Source: Cephaloticoccus sp. (GTDB taxonomy: Bacteria > Verrucomicrobiota > Verrucomicrobiia > Opitutales > Opitutaceae). From it: a stretch of DNA of 64,000 nucleotides. The stretch covers positions 1-64,000 of the forward strand of contig JAIPJW010000004.1 in assembly GCA_021734075.1 (NCBI GenBank). Direction: 5' to 3'. A program made the position numbers and the translations under genes. The notes beneath the pieces were generated by a model. It was given only the letters and a program-made list of their open reading frames with translations. It did no database searches and had not been told where the DNA came from. Of this stretch, positions 31,737-40,715 are shown in pieces; the first letter of the stretch is position 1; each line of letters begins with the position of its first letter.

Positions 31737-32432
31737 TTAGAATTTGCTGAACTCTCCGGAGGCGATGCGCACTCCGGGGCTCATACTGGATGACAGGGAA
31801 ATGCTTTTGATGTAGCCGCTGCCCTTGAACGTAGCCGGGCGGGCCTTGCCAATGGCATCGATGACCGCCTGGGCGTTCTCGATGATCTGAGCGTCGGTAA
31901 AGGAACGCTTGCCAATGCCGACACCAATGTTGGCCGACTTGTCCATTTTGAATTCCACGCGACCCGCCTTCACGGATTTGATCGCAGCGGGAATATCATC
32001 GGTGACGGTTCCGCTCTTGGGATTGGGCATCAGGCCCTTGGGACCGAGCACCCGGGCCAAAGTGCGCACCTGCTTCATCGCCTCGGTGGTTGAAATCGCG
32101 ACATCGAAGTCGAGCCAACCTTCGGTGACCTTCTGCATGATTTCCTGCAGACCGGCGTGGTCAGCGCCCGCCGCCAAGGCGGCCTCGGCGTTGTCGGTGA
32201 AGACCAAAACGCGCACCTTCTTGCCGGAGCCATTGGGCAATGGCGTGGTGCCACGCACCATTTGCTCGCCCGCCGTTGGGTCAACACCCAGACGCAGGGC
32301 CAGTTCGACGGTCTCGTCAAACTTGGCCTTGGGGAACTTGGCGAGGACGCTCACTGCATCCTGCAGGGAGTAGTCTTTGGTCAGGTCAGCGGACTTGATA
32401 GCGCTGACGTATCTTTTACTGTGTTTTTCCAT
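31737..32432 (-). CDS. rplA: 50S ribosomal protein L1
   Basis: 231 aa. It starts MEKHSKRYVSAIKSADLTKDYSLQDAVSVLA and contains GTTPLPNGSGKKVRVLVFTDNAEAALAAGADHAG, LGPKGLMPNPKSGTVTDDI and FKGSGYIKSISLSSSMSPGVRI. uL1 forms the mobile E-site stalk and in many bacteria represses its own operon by binding the L11-L1 mRNA. It lies 63 nt after rplK. Confidence 0.97.
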   Translation of the reverse strand: MEKHSKRYVSAIKSADLTKDYSLQDAVSVLAKFPKAKFDETVELALRLGVDPTAGEQMVRGTTPLPNGSGKKVRVLVFTDNAEAALAAGADHAGLQEIMQKVTEGWLDFDVAISTTEAMKQVRTLARVLGPKGLMPNPKSGTVTDDIPAAIKSVKAGRVEFKMDKSANIGVGIGKRSFTDAQIIENAQAVIDAIGKARPATFKGSGYIKSISLSSSMSPGVRIASGEFSKF

Positions 32433-32495
32433 GTATGACTCCTAGCGGTGCAAACGTCCGGAGACTCCCGCGTTGAGTTGCGGTTTAGGGTGAAA

Positions 32496-32921
32496 TTAGT
32501 CGATTACCTCGATGCCCATGTTGCGGGCGGTCCCGGCGATCGTCTTGATCCCGGCAGCCTCATCGTTGGCGTTGAGATCCTTGGCCTTGAGCTTGTAGAT
32601 TTCCGCCAGTTGCTTGCGGGTAACCTTGCCGACCTTGTCCTTGTTGGGGGTGGCGGAGCCGGATGCAATATTGGCGGCCTTCTTGAGGAGCACTGCGGCC
32701 GGTGGCGACTTCAGGATGAAAGTGAAGCTCTTGTCCGTGAATACCGTGATGACCACGGGCAGGATCATGCCATTTTGGTCCTTGGTCTTGGCATTGAATT
32801 CTTTGCAAAACGCCATGATGTTGACGCCTTGGGCACCCAGTGCGGGACCCACGGGCGGTGCAGGATTTGCAGCCCCGGCGGGTAGTTGTAAACGGATGTA
32901 TCCTTGAATCTTCTTAGCCAT
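32496..32921 (-). CDS. rplK: 50S ribosomal protein L11
   Basis: 141 aa, standard length. It starts [46 protein letters not shown], with the Pro-rich turn that thiostrepton exploits, and ends [12 protein letters not shown]. uL11 binds the GTPase-associated centre of 23S rRNA. It lies between nusG (69 nt) and rplA. Confidence 0.98.
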   Translation of the reverse strand: MAKKIQGYIRLQLPAGAANPAPPVGPALGAQGVNIMAFCKEFNAKTKDQNGMILPVVITVFTDKSFTFILKSPPAAVLLKKAANIASGSATPNKDKVGKVTRKQLAEIYKLKAKDLNANDEAAGIKTIAGTARNMGIEVID

Positions 32922-32990
32922 GGGAGTGAAAGTGGCGGGTGTTCAGTTTATGAAATGGAATGCAGGTGGTGGGTTGGCTTGGGCAACGGG

Positions 32991-33569
32991 TCATTCCGTG
33001 ATGCGGTGCACTTGCCAATATTCGAGCTCGACCGGTGTGAACCGACCGAAAATGGAGACCGAAATCTTAAGTTTGCCGCGATCAGGATCAATTTCGTCAA
33101 TCCGGCCGGTGAGGTTGGTGAAGGCACCGTCCGTGATCTTAACTTCTTCTCCGACAGCGTATTGAATCTTGGGCACTTCCTTGCCGTTGGCGGCCTCAAT
33201 TCGAGCGCGGATCTCGTCGATTTCCGACTGGCGCAAGGGAGCAGGACGCTCACCGCCGACAAAACCAATGACTCCGTTCACTTCCTTGATGAAATACCAC
33301 GGCTTGTTGATCACTTTGCCGTCCTCCCCATACAGATTCATCTGGATGAAGACATAACCCGGATAAAGCTTGCGGCTCTTGGTTGATTTTTTGCCGTTTT
33401 TAACCTCGGAGACGACTTCGGTCGGCAACAAGACTTCGAAGACACTATCCTCAAGCTCCTCGACGACCTTGAATTTCTCAATGTAGGCCTTCACTTTGTT
33501 CTCCTGACCGGAGAGCGTGTGCAGGGCAAACCATTGGGCGGTGGCGGGGGCTGAAATTTCGGAGGACAT
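32991..33569 (-). CDS. nusG: transcription termination/antitermination factor NusG
   Basis: 192 aa from the start chosen here. The track ORF begins at 33749 inside secE in another frame. ATG at 33569 gives MSSEISAPATAQWFALHTLSGQENKVKAYI, a normal NGN-domain opening, and GGAGG-like purines are absent but spacing to secE (13 nt) is good. The NGN core has KLYPGYVFIQMNL and WYFIKEVNGVIGFVGGERPAPL, and the KOW domain has VGEEVKITDGAFTNLTGRIDEI. It couples RNA polymerase to ribosomes and Rho. Confidence 0.96.
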   Translation of the reverse strand: MSSEISAPATAQWFALHTLSGQENKVKAYIEKFKVVEELEDSVFEVLLPTEVVSEVKNGKKSTKSRKLYPGYVFIQMNLYGEDGKVINKPWYFIKEVNGVIGFVGGERPAPLRQSEIDEIRARIEAANGKEVPKIQYAVGEEVKITDGAFTNLTGRIDEIDPDRGKLKISVSIFGRFTPVELEYWQVHRITE

Positions 33570-33582
33570 GGATGGGCGGCGT

Positions 33583-33786
33583 TTAGCTGACCAGTTTCGT
33601 GAAAAGGTCCACGAATGAGACGAGAGAAAAATCGCTGATGCTGGTGAAGATACCGAGCAGCGCTGAAGCGAAGACCACGACAATCGTGGAATCACGCAAT
33701 TCGGTCTTCGTGGGCCAGGCGGCCTTTTGAAGTTCGCCGACCATTTCACCGAGGAAAATACGTGTGCTGCGGAATGGATTCTTCAT
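33583..33786 (-). CDS. secE: protein translocase subunit SecE
   Basis: 67 aa. The amphipathic FLGEMVGELQKAAWPTKTELRDSTIVVV segment is the conserved SecE region that clamps SecY. It is followed by a single membrane helix (FASALLGIFTSISDFSLVSFV) to about residue 60. It is the short one-TM form common outside gammaproteobacteria. It lies between tRNA-Trp (18 nt) and nusG (13 nt). Confidence 0.95.
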   Translation of the reverse strand: MKNPFRSTRIFLGEMVGELQKAAWPTKTELRDSTIVVVFASALLGIFTSISDFSLVSFVDLFTKLVS

Positions 33787-33804
33787 TTAATTTGTTGCGG
33801 ATGG

Positions 33805-33877
33805 CAGGGGCGGAGGGAATCGAACCCCCAACCAACGGTTTTGGAGACCGCTACTCTACCAATTGAGCTACACCCCT
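33805..33877 (-). tRNA. tRNA-Trp(CCA)
   Basis: 73 nt. The acceptor stem AGGGGTG pairs with CGCCCCT, with discriminator G. The anticodon stem GCGGT/ACCGT encloses loop CTCCAAA, giving anticodon CCA. D and T arms (TTCGATT loop) fold normally. The CCA tail is not encoded. It lies between tuf and secE, a common bacterial arrangement. Confidence 0.97.
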
Positions 33878-33960
33878 GTGCGATAGATTTTAAGACGACA
33901 CCGCCGAGGCCCCGGGAATGAGGTCTCGGCGAAGTAGTTTAAGTTTTTGATTACGAGATC

Positions 33961-35151
<1,191 letters not shown>

Positions 35152-35229
35152 TGGGTTGAGACTTGATTTGTTTGGACTGATTTTTTGACCTCAAAACTTT
35201 TACGTCGTTGAAGTTGTGCGACGTTGACC

Positions 35230-35305
35230 TGGAGCCCAGAATCGGATTTGAACCGACGACCTCGTCCTTACCAAGGACGTGCTCTGCCAACTGAGCTATC
35301 TGGGC
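35230..35305 (-). tRNA. tRNA-Thr(GGT) with encoded CCA
   Basis: 76 nt. The acceptor stem GCCCAGA pairs with TCTGGGC, followed by T and an encoded CCA. The anticodon arm CGTCC/GGACG encloses TTGGTAA, anticodon GGT. D and T arms are regular. It precedes tuf by 78 nt. The encoded CCA contrasts with its absence in the tRNA-Trp gene at the other side of tuf. Confidence 0.97.
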
Positions 35306-35341
35306 AGACCAAAGGAGGGTCAAAAAACGAAAAGAGCGATG

Positions 35342-35370
35342 AACGTGCAGGGCGGAATTTGGCCCGTCAA
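35342..35370 (-). promoter_or_regulatory. candidate promoter for the tRNA-Thr/tuf unit
   Basis: On the minus strand TTGACG, a 17-nt spacer and CACGTT end 36 nt before the tRNA-Thr 5' end. The -35 is good and the -10 is poor. No better pair was seen in the 92-nt gap after the TonB-like gene. Confidence 0.3.
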
Positions 35371-35397
35371 CTGCAAACTTAAGCTTTCGTTAAAAAT

Positions 35398-36144
35398 CTA
35401 CGGCCCAACCAAAATACGATAGAATCCGGGGGTCAATCGTTCGCCCAAATGCAAGGTTTGGGCGAGGTATTTGCGAAAAATCGCGTCCACTTCATCCACC
35501 CCCGAGCTTTCCACCAGTGACAATTGACCTACCATGCCTGCTCGGTTGATCACGCCGATGAGTTCCAAGGGGTGCCAATTGTCGGTTGGCAGGATCATTG
35601 GAGGCAGAATTTCGGTTAATACCCTCTTCCCGCCATTAACATCGGTGATTTCCATGAAACCACTGCGTTCCTTCAAAACCGCCGGCAGGGCATCCCCTCT
35701 CCCGATGCCTGCGAATGCGATCTTTGAATCCAATATTTGGATCGTATCAATAGATTTATCAGGAATTTGCGTATTATTAGGAAACTCTAACCCTAGTCCC
35801 TCGGACACAAAGACCAAGCGCGACGGGAAATCTTGAAACATCTGGCCAGGGTCCCTTAAGATGTTGGATGGCAACACATTTTGCCCTGTATTCCATTTAG
35901 TTGGCAGAAACAAGGGGGTCGGATCGAAAAATTCCGCTTCGGCTGCCACCAGGTTGCTTTCCGAGGTTTGAACCAATCTCGTCAGCCCAATTTCTGTGTT
36001 TTGGCTAGTTTTGACCAACTGTGGCGGAGCTCCCTCAATGGGAGATCGATAACTTAACAAAAGTGTCAATGAGATCGACCCAACTACAGCCGCCAGTCCC
36101 GCGATCCACCACACACGCCGCTCAAACCCAGGTTGCCTTGTCAT
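35398..36144 (-). CDS. TonB-like energy-transducing protein
   Basis: 248 aa, not a textbook TonB. A single N-terminal membrane helix (VWWIAGLAAVVGSISLTLLL, residues 11-30) is followed by a periplasmic region of about 215 residues. The last ~60 residues (PLELIGVINRAGMVGQLSLVESSGVDEVDAIFRKYLAQT) have the strand-helix pattern and the INRAGMVG...VESSG spacing of a TonB/TolA C-terminal domain. The usual Pro-rich spacer is missing. It overlaps exbD by 4 nt (ATGA). The context of ExbB-ExbD-this gene, and the topology, support a role passing proton-motive energy across the periplasm. Identification is inferential. Confidence 0.6.
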   Translation of the reverse strand: MTRQPGFERRVWWIAGLAAVVGSISLTLLLSYRSPIEGAPPQLVKTSQNTEIGLTRLVQTSESNLVAAEAEFFDPTPLFLPTKWNTGQNVLPSNILRDPGQMFQDFPSRLVFVSEGLGLEFPNNTQIPDKSIDTIQILDSKIAFAGIGRGDALPAVLKERSGFMEITDVNGGKRVLTEILPPMILPTDNWHPLELIGVINRAGMVGQLSLVESSGVDEVDAIFRKYLAQTLHLGERLTPGFYRILVGP

Positions 36145-36584
36145 GGCGTAACAGGATCAATTTTCGGGTCTAAGGCCGCGATCTGAACCCGAAAACCGGC
36201 ATGGCGAGCTGCGCTGATGATGTCCGTCAGCTCGGAAATTGGAATGGCGCCATTCGCCCTCACCAGCAAGGCTGCCTCGCTTGTCTTGCTCCCTTGCACG
36301 GTCAGCCATCCCTTCAATTGATCCATGTCGAGGGCCCCATCATCCGTGAAGATCAGGCCCGGTTTTGCTACACTGATTACATGGGTGGTCCGGGCTGCGG
36401 CCCCCACGGCTCCCTGGATGATGGGCACGTCGAAATCCACCCCCAAACCGGGCGCGAGCACGAAACGGGAACCAAACAGTAGAAAAAACAAGACTAACGC
36501 GGCCCCATTGACCCAAAACAAGGCGTCAAAATTACGCGGCGCAGGCCTCAATTTGGCGGCTAGATCCAAGGGTCGGGTGATCAT
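36141..36584 (-). CDS. exbD: ExbD/TolR-family biopolymer transport protein
   Basis: 147 aa. One membrane helix near residues 23-42 (WVNGAALVLFFLLFGSRF) and a periplasmic domain with PIIQGA and EAALLVRANGAIPISELTDIISAARHAGF, the last being the conserved C-terminal half of the ExbD fold. In ExbB-ExbD complexes an Asp in the helix conducts protons. Here the helix is preceded by NFDALFWVN, with the Asp at its start. It overlaps exbB and the TonB-like gene by 4 nt each, so the three are translationally coupled. Confidence 0.85.
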   Translation of the reverse strand: MITRPLDLAAKLRPAPRNFDALFWVNGAALVLFFLLFGSRFVLAPGLGVDFDVPIIQGAVGAAARTTHVISVAKPGLIFTDDGALDMDQLKGWLTVQGSKTSEAALLVRANGAIPISELTDIISAARHAGFRVQIAALDPKIDPVTP

Positions 36585-37243
36585 GCTTCCGTTTCCTCCT
36601 TGATGGCATTCTTGACGGCATCAAAATCCCGATACTCGGTCAAAAGATACTTCATGATCTCATTCCCGGCCCACTCTATGTCCCGCACAATCGCCCGAAC
36701 CCGACCGGTCAAAAAATGGTGCGCCAAATTTGCGGGTATGGCCAGAAGCAGCCCGCCCGCTGCACATAGCAGGGCCTGCCACATGCCGGTCGCCAGGGCA
36801 CTGGCGGTCGCATAGTCCCTCTCGAATGCGATAAAAGTGGAGACCATGCCAAGGATTGTGCCCAACAGCCCCACCATCGGCGCTACTTGGGCGACGGCGG
36901 CGATCGAACCAAGCCGGCGCTCCAAAGCCGGCAGTTCAATGACGGCGGCCTCCTGCACGTGGAACCGCATCTTGTCCGCCGAATCATCCGCATGCAACAA
37001 AGCCGCCTTGACCACGGCAGCCACTGGTCCGGGGGTTTCCTCACAAACCGTCAGAGCCTCCACAATCCGCCGCTTGCCGAGGATGTTCTTGATGCCATTG
37101 ATGAATTCCGTCGATTTGATCTGACCACGGTGCAGGTAGAGCACCCGTTCAACAAACAGCATCAGGCATAGAAACCCCAGCACAAGTAGCACCCACATCA
37201 TGGGACCACCCTTGGCGAAAAGGCTGAAATCAAATACGGACAT
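36581..37243 (-). CDS. exbB: MotA/TolQ/ExbB-family proton channel protein
   Basis: 220 aa from ATG 37243. The track start at 37300 adds 19 residues without family character, while MSVFDFSLFAKGGPMMWVLL is a standard ExbB opening. Three membrane helices are apparent: MMWVLLVLGFLCLMLFVERVL, the AAVAQVAPMVGLLGTILGMVSTF stretch with the conserved channel Thr/Pro pattern, and ALLCAAGGLLLAIPANLAHHFL. With ExbD it forms the proton-conducting motor for TonB. It lies 69 nt after the TPR gene. Confidence 0.92.
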   Translation of the reverse strand: MSVFDFSLFAKGGPMMWVLLVLGFLCLMLFVERVLYLHRGQIKSTEFINGIKNILGKRRIVEALTVCEETPGPVAAVVKAALLHADDSADKMRFHVQEAAVIELPALERRLGSIAAVAQVAPMVGLLGTILGMVSTFIAFERDYATASALATGMWQALLCAAGGLLLAIPANLAHHFLTGRVRAIVRDIEWAGNEIMKYLLTEYRDFDAVKNAIKEETEA

Positions 37244-37312
37244 GTTGAGGTAGGGAGTTAGAGTGTGCGGTGTCTCAAGGGCAAACAGACAAGTGGGCAA
37301 CCCATGGGAAAT

Positions 37313-39916
37313 TTAAGGTGTGGCAGCCGTAGCGGTGAATCGGGCCAGTCGGTCCTTCGCCAGAGTCGCACCCGGCAATCCCGTGGTGACGATGAGTGAC
37401 CAGGCATCGCGTGCCTGCTCCAACTTGGCTTGCTGTTCATAAAGCGAACCCAATTCGAGCAAACTGCGGGTCATCCAATATCGTCCCTTGGGTCCAAGGT
37501 TCGCGGCCATCTTCTCATCCAACAGAAATGCAGTTACCACGTCACGCCACCAGATGGCTTCAGCCCGATTGGGCTGGCCGCGCCGCACCATCAGATAGCC
37601 AAGGTTGAAACCCGCTTCCACCCGCACATCCACGGGTGCATCCACCCGGTCGCGCAGCTGTTCAAACAGGGTGATCGCCCGGTCCGCATGGTTGAGGTCA
37701 TTCAACGACTGGGCATTGTGACATTCCGCCAAGGCCAATTGTGCAAGAATCACGTCACCGCGGTTCTGGTAGTTGTTGACCAGGGCTTCATACACCTGTT
37801 GGGCTTGGGCAAATTGGTTCAATTTGCGCAACAGATCCCCCTGTTTGAGCCGCGCAAAAAACACGAGAGGACTGTCCGGGTATCGTGTCACCAAACCCTC
37901 GATCAGCTTGTTCGCCTCGACCAAGTTGGCATCCTGGCCCCGGCGCTCAGCCTGCAGCGCTGCCTGATAAAGGGCATAGGGCGCATAAGTCGCATTGTTG
38001 GGGAAATCATCTGCCAGTTTGGTATAGAGCCGTTGTGCTTCCACCGTCTGATCCAAATCAGCGAAGTAATCGGCTTCCACGATGATGGAATAAATCGCCG
38101 CGTCCGAGCGCGGAAAATCCGCCCGCAGTTTTTGCAGCAATTCGACCGCGGCTTCCTTGTTGCCCAGTTTAAAATTTGCCTCCGCTTTCAACAAGGCTCC
38201 TGAACTGGCCACCTCACGAATCAGTGCCTGGGGTATATCAGCCGGCAGGGCATCGGCCAGCGCATCAACCAGCTTGATGGTCTGATCCGGTTGGCCTGCC
38301 TGAAGGGATAGTCGGGCCTGGAGCCAAACCATGCGGGCCCGTAGTTCCGGGGGCAGACTGTCCGGCTTGCTGGGGCTCATCCCCAGCAGGCGGTTCACCC
38401 GCTCATAGGCCTTTGCGGTTTGCCCGCTCTTTTGCAGTGCACGGGTAAGATTCCACTCCGCCTGCCATCGATTGACGGAATCAAGGCGCGGATCGCCTGT
38501 CATGGCATCCAATTGCTGCAATGCCACCTCCAACCGTCCTGCCTCGATGTCCGATAGCACGCGCTGAAACATCAAGTCCCCGGCTGCAACGCCGTCCGGC
38601 ACTTCCCGCAATACCGCCGTGTAGGCATCCGCTGCATTCGGAAAATCCCGGGCCCGAAACCACGCCTCCGCCACCAACACCCCCAGTTCTGCCCGGATTT
38701 GGGCCGATTGCGGGTTGGTCAACTCGTCCCGGGCCTTCGTGGCCAGATCTGCGGCCGTGCGAAAGCGGAATTGCTCCCACGCGCAACTCGTCAACACCCC
38801 GTAGGCTTCCGCCTTGAGTTGGGAACCGGGAAATTTGTCCAGCAGGGAGCGGGCATCTGCCTCCGCCTGTTTATAATCCTTCGCGGTCAGCGCCAGTTGG
38901 GCCCGCACCAACAACAAGTCCTCCTGAATCGGGTGTGCGGGAGTTGCGTCCAGCAGGCGATCCAACTCCCGGCGAAATTGAATCAAACCTGCCGTATCGA
39001 CGGGATCCCGGGCGAGAATCTGCAGGGCCGCCCGCTGCTTCATCGGATCCGAGCCCTTGCTCAGCAGATTCATCAGGGCAATCCGACCCGGTCCCGGCAT
39101 CGGGCCGGCGATCAAGCCGAGCAACAATTGAAAATCATCCCGTTCGGCTCTTTCTTCGGCCGGCAGGTTCAATAACTGGCCTTGAATCACCCCCACTGCC
39201 TCAGCCTTGCGTCCGAGCGTATCCAGCATGGTGGCGTAGGTTCGGGCAAAACCGTAGCCCGCCTTGCGGCCTTGGAGTCGTTCCATGTTCTTGCGCGCCT
39301 CTGCGGCGAGCGCCTCGTCCACCGTGCCGGAGCGCAATCGCGCTTGTTCCCGGGCCAGGACGAATCGCGCCCGTGCCATCATTGACGTCGCCGTGGTTTC
39401 AGCCTGCTCATAAAAACCCCGCGCTTTACCGGGATCATTCTCAGCATCGGCCAGCACACCTTGCAGGAAGTAGAACCAACCGCGGTCTGCAACCGGTAGA
39501 TCGTCGTCCGCCAAATCTGCGATAAACTGGCGTGCCTTGATATAATCACCCTTCTGCGCGGATACCAAGCCTGCCCGAAGTTGCCAGCCGGCTCCCTTGA
39601 GACCGACGAAACTGTCCAAGGCCTCCTGCGCTTCATCCCCGCGCCCTTCATCCAGCAATGCCGTGACCAAAGCCAAAGTTAACTGGGCCCGGTCCCCACC
39701 GGTCTGGGCCAACAAACTGCGGTAAAGACCGATCGCCACCGAGGGGAATCCCATGGCTTGCGCTCGCTGCGCGGCCAGCAGTGTCAGCGCGTCTCCCCCG
39801 GGTGAAGCCACGTCCAGACCCGGCACATTCAACAGGGGCGTGGGTGCATGCAGGGGCTCCTGCGCCCAAAGGGTCGCCACGGTCATACTCAGGGAAAAGA
39901 TCAAAATATAGCGCAT
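37313..39916 (-). CDS. large exported TPR-repeat protein
   Basis: 867 aa from ATG 39916. The track start at 39973 adds 19 residues before MRYILIFSLSMTVATLWAQ, which is a signal peptide. The mature protein is almost entirely helical tetratricopeptide-like repeats (for example QLTLALVTALLDEGRGDEAQEAL, and late in the chain KQGDLLRKLNQFAQAQQVYEALVNNY). No enzymatic domain is visible. It is the first gene of the cassette TPR-exbB-exbD-TonB-like, and is probably periplasmic or outer-membrane associated. Comparable proteins are associated with Tol-Pal (CpoB/YbgF), but this one is far longer. Confidence 0.8.
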   Translation of the reverse strand: MRYILIFSLSMTVATLWAQEPLHAPTPLLNVPGLDVASPGGDALTLLAAQRAQAMGFPSVAIGLYRSLLAQTGGDRAQLTLALVTALLDEGRGDEAQEALDSFVGLKGAGWQLRAGLVSAQKGDYIKARQFIADLADDDLPVADRGWFYFLQGVLADAENDPGKARGFYEQAETTATSMMARARFVLAREQARLRSGTVDEALAAEARKNMERLQGRKAGYGFARTYATMLDTLGRKAEAVGVIQGQLLNLPAEERAERDDFQLLLGLIAGPMPGPGRIALMNLLSKGSDPMKQRAALQILARDPVDTAGLIQFRRELDRLLDATPAHPIQEDLLLVRAQLALTAKDYKQAEADARSLLDKFPGSQLKAEAYGVLTSCAWEQFRFRTAADLATKARDELTNPQSAQIRAELGVLVAEAWFRARDFPNAADAYTAVLREVPDGVAAGDLMFQRVLSDIEAGRLEVALQQLDAMTGDPRLDSVNRWQAEWNLTRALQKSGQTAKAYERVNRLLGMSPSKPDSLPPELRARMVWLQARLSLQAGQPDQTIKLVDALADALPADIPQALIREVASSGALLKAEANFKLGNKEAAVELLQKLRADFPRSDAAIYSIIVEADYFADLDQTVEAQRLYTKLADDFPNNATYAPYALYQAALQAERRGQDANLVEANKLIEGLVTRYPDSPLVFFARLKQGDLLRKLNQFAQAQQVYEALVNNYQNRGDVILAQLALAECHNAQSLNDLNHADRAITLFEQLRDRVDAPVDVRVEAGFNLGYLMVRRGQPNRAEAIWWRDVVTAFLLDEKMAANLGPKGRYWMTRSLLELGSLYEQQAKLEQARDAWSLIVTTGLPGATLAKDRLARFTATAATP

Positions 39917-40039
39917 GCGCACGGAGGGAAAGTTGCGGCGACATATGGAAACAATCAACCGCGTTATAATCACTTCCGTCTCGCTCCGACCCCATCGCTT
40001 ATTCTACGGTTCCCGGCGAATCATCCAATCCCACCCACT

Positions 40040-40639
40040 ATGAGCGCACTAATTATTCTCGGTATTTTGGCTGCCATCATTGTCGTCCTCGCCCTCTGGG
40101 TCGTCGGCATTTACAACTCCCTGGTCACCCTGCGGAACCGTTTCAAAAACGCCTTCGCCCAGATCGATGTGCAATTGAAACGGCGTTACGATCTTATCCC
40201 CAACCTCGTCGAAGTCGCCAAGGGCTACCTCAAACATGAGCGCGAAACCCTCGAGGCCGTCATCAAGGCCCGCAATATCGCCGCCTCCGCCGCCCAGGCG
40301 GTCGCCGCCAATCCCGCCGATGGCAATGCCGTCAAAAACCTGATGGGGGCCGAGGCCGGACTCGGCGGCGCCCTCTCCCGCTTGATGGTCGTGGCCGAAC
40401 AATATCCCGATCTCAAGGCCAACCAGAACATGGCCCAACTGACGGAGGAGCTCACCTCGACTGAAAACAAGGTCGCATTTGCCCGGCAGGGTTTCAATGA
40501 CAGCGTCATGGTCTACAACACCGCGCGGGAAACATTCCCCAATGTGATCTTTGCCGGCATGTTTGGCTTCCTCCCCGCCGAGCTCTTCCAAATCGAGGAT
40601 CCCACGGAGCGCAGCGCCCCGCAGGTCAAGTTCACCTGA
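40040..40639 (+). CDS. lemA: LemA family membrane protein
   Basis: 199 aa from ATG 40040. The longer track start at 39848 reads antisense through the TPR gene. MSALIILGILAAIIVVLALWVVGIYNSLVTLRN is the single membrane helix. It is followed by the family core FKNAFAQIDVQLKRRYDLIPNLVEVAKGYLKHE, a long coiled-coil bundle, and the C-terminal YNTARETFPNVIFAGMFGF. The biochemical role of LemA is not established, though it commonly pairs with HtpX-like proteases. It is divergent from the TPR gene and 76 nt upstream of the M48 protease gene. Confidence 0.95.
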   Translation: MSALIILGILAAIIVVLALWVVGIYNSLVTLRNRFKNAFAQIDVQLKRRYDLIPNLVEVAKGYLKHERETLEAVIKARNIAASAAQAVAANPADGNAVKNLMGAEAGLGGALSRLMVVAEQYPDLKANQNMAQLTEELTSTENKVAFARQGFNDSVMVYNTARETFPNVIFAGMFGFLPAELFQIEDPTERSAPQVKFT

Positions 40640-40715
40640 GTTGGCCGCGCTCAGCTTGCGGCCTTCAGCCCGATCAGGTTGCCGGCTGCTGAACGCTGGG
40701 AACTGATTGCTTCCT

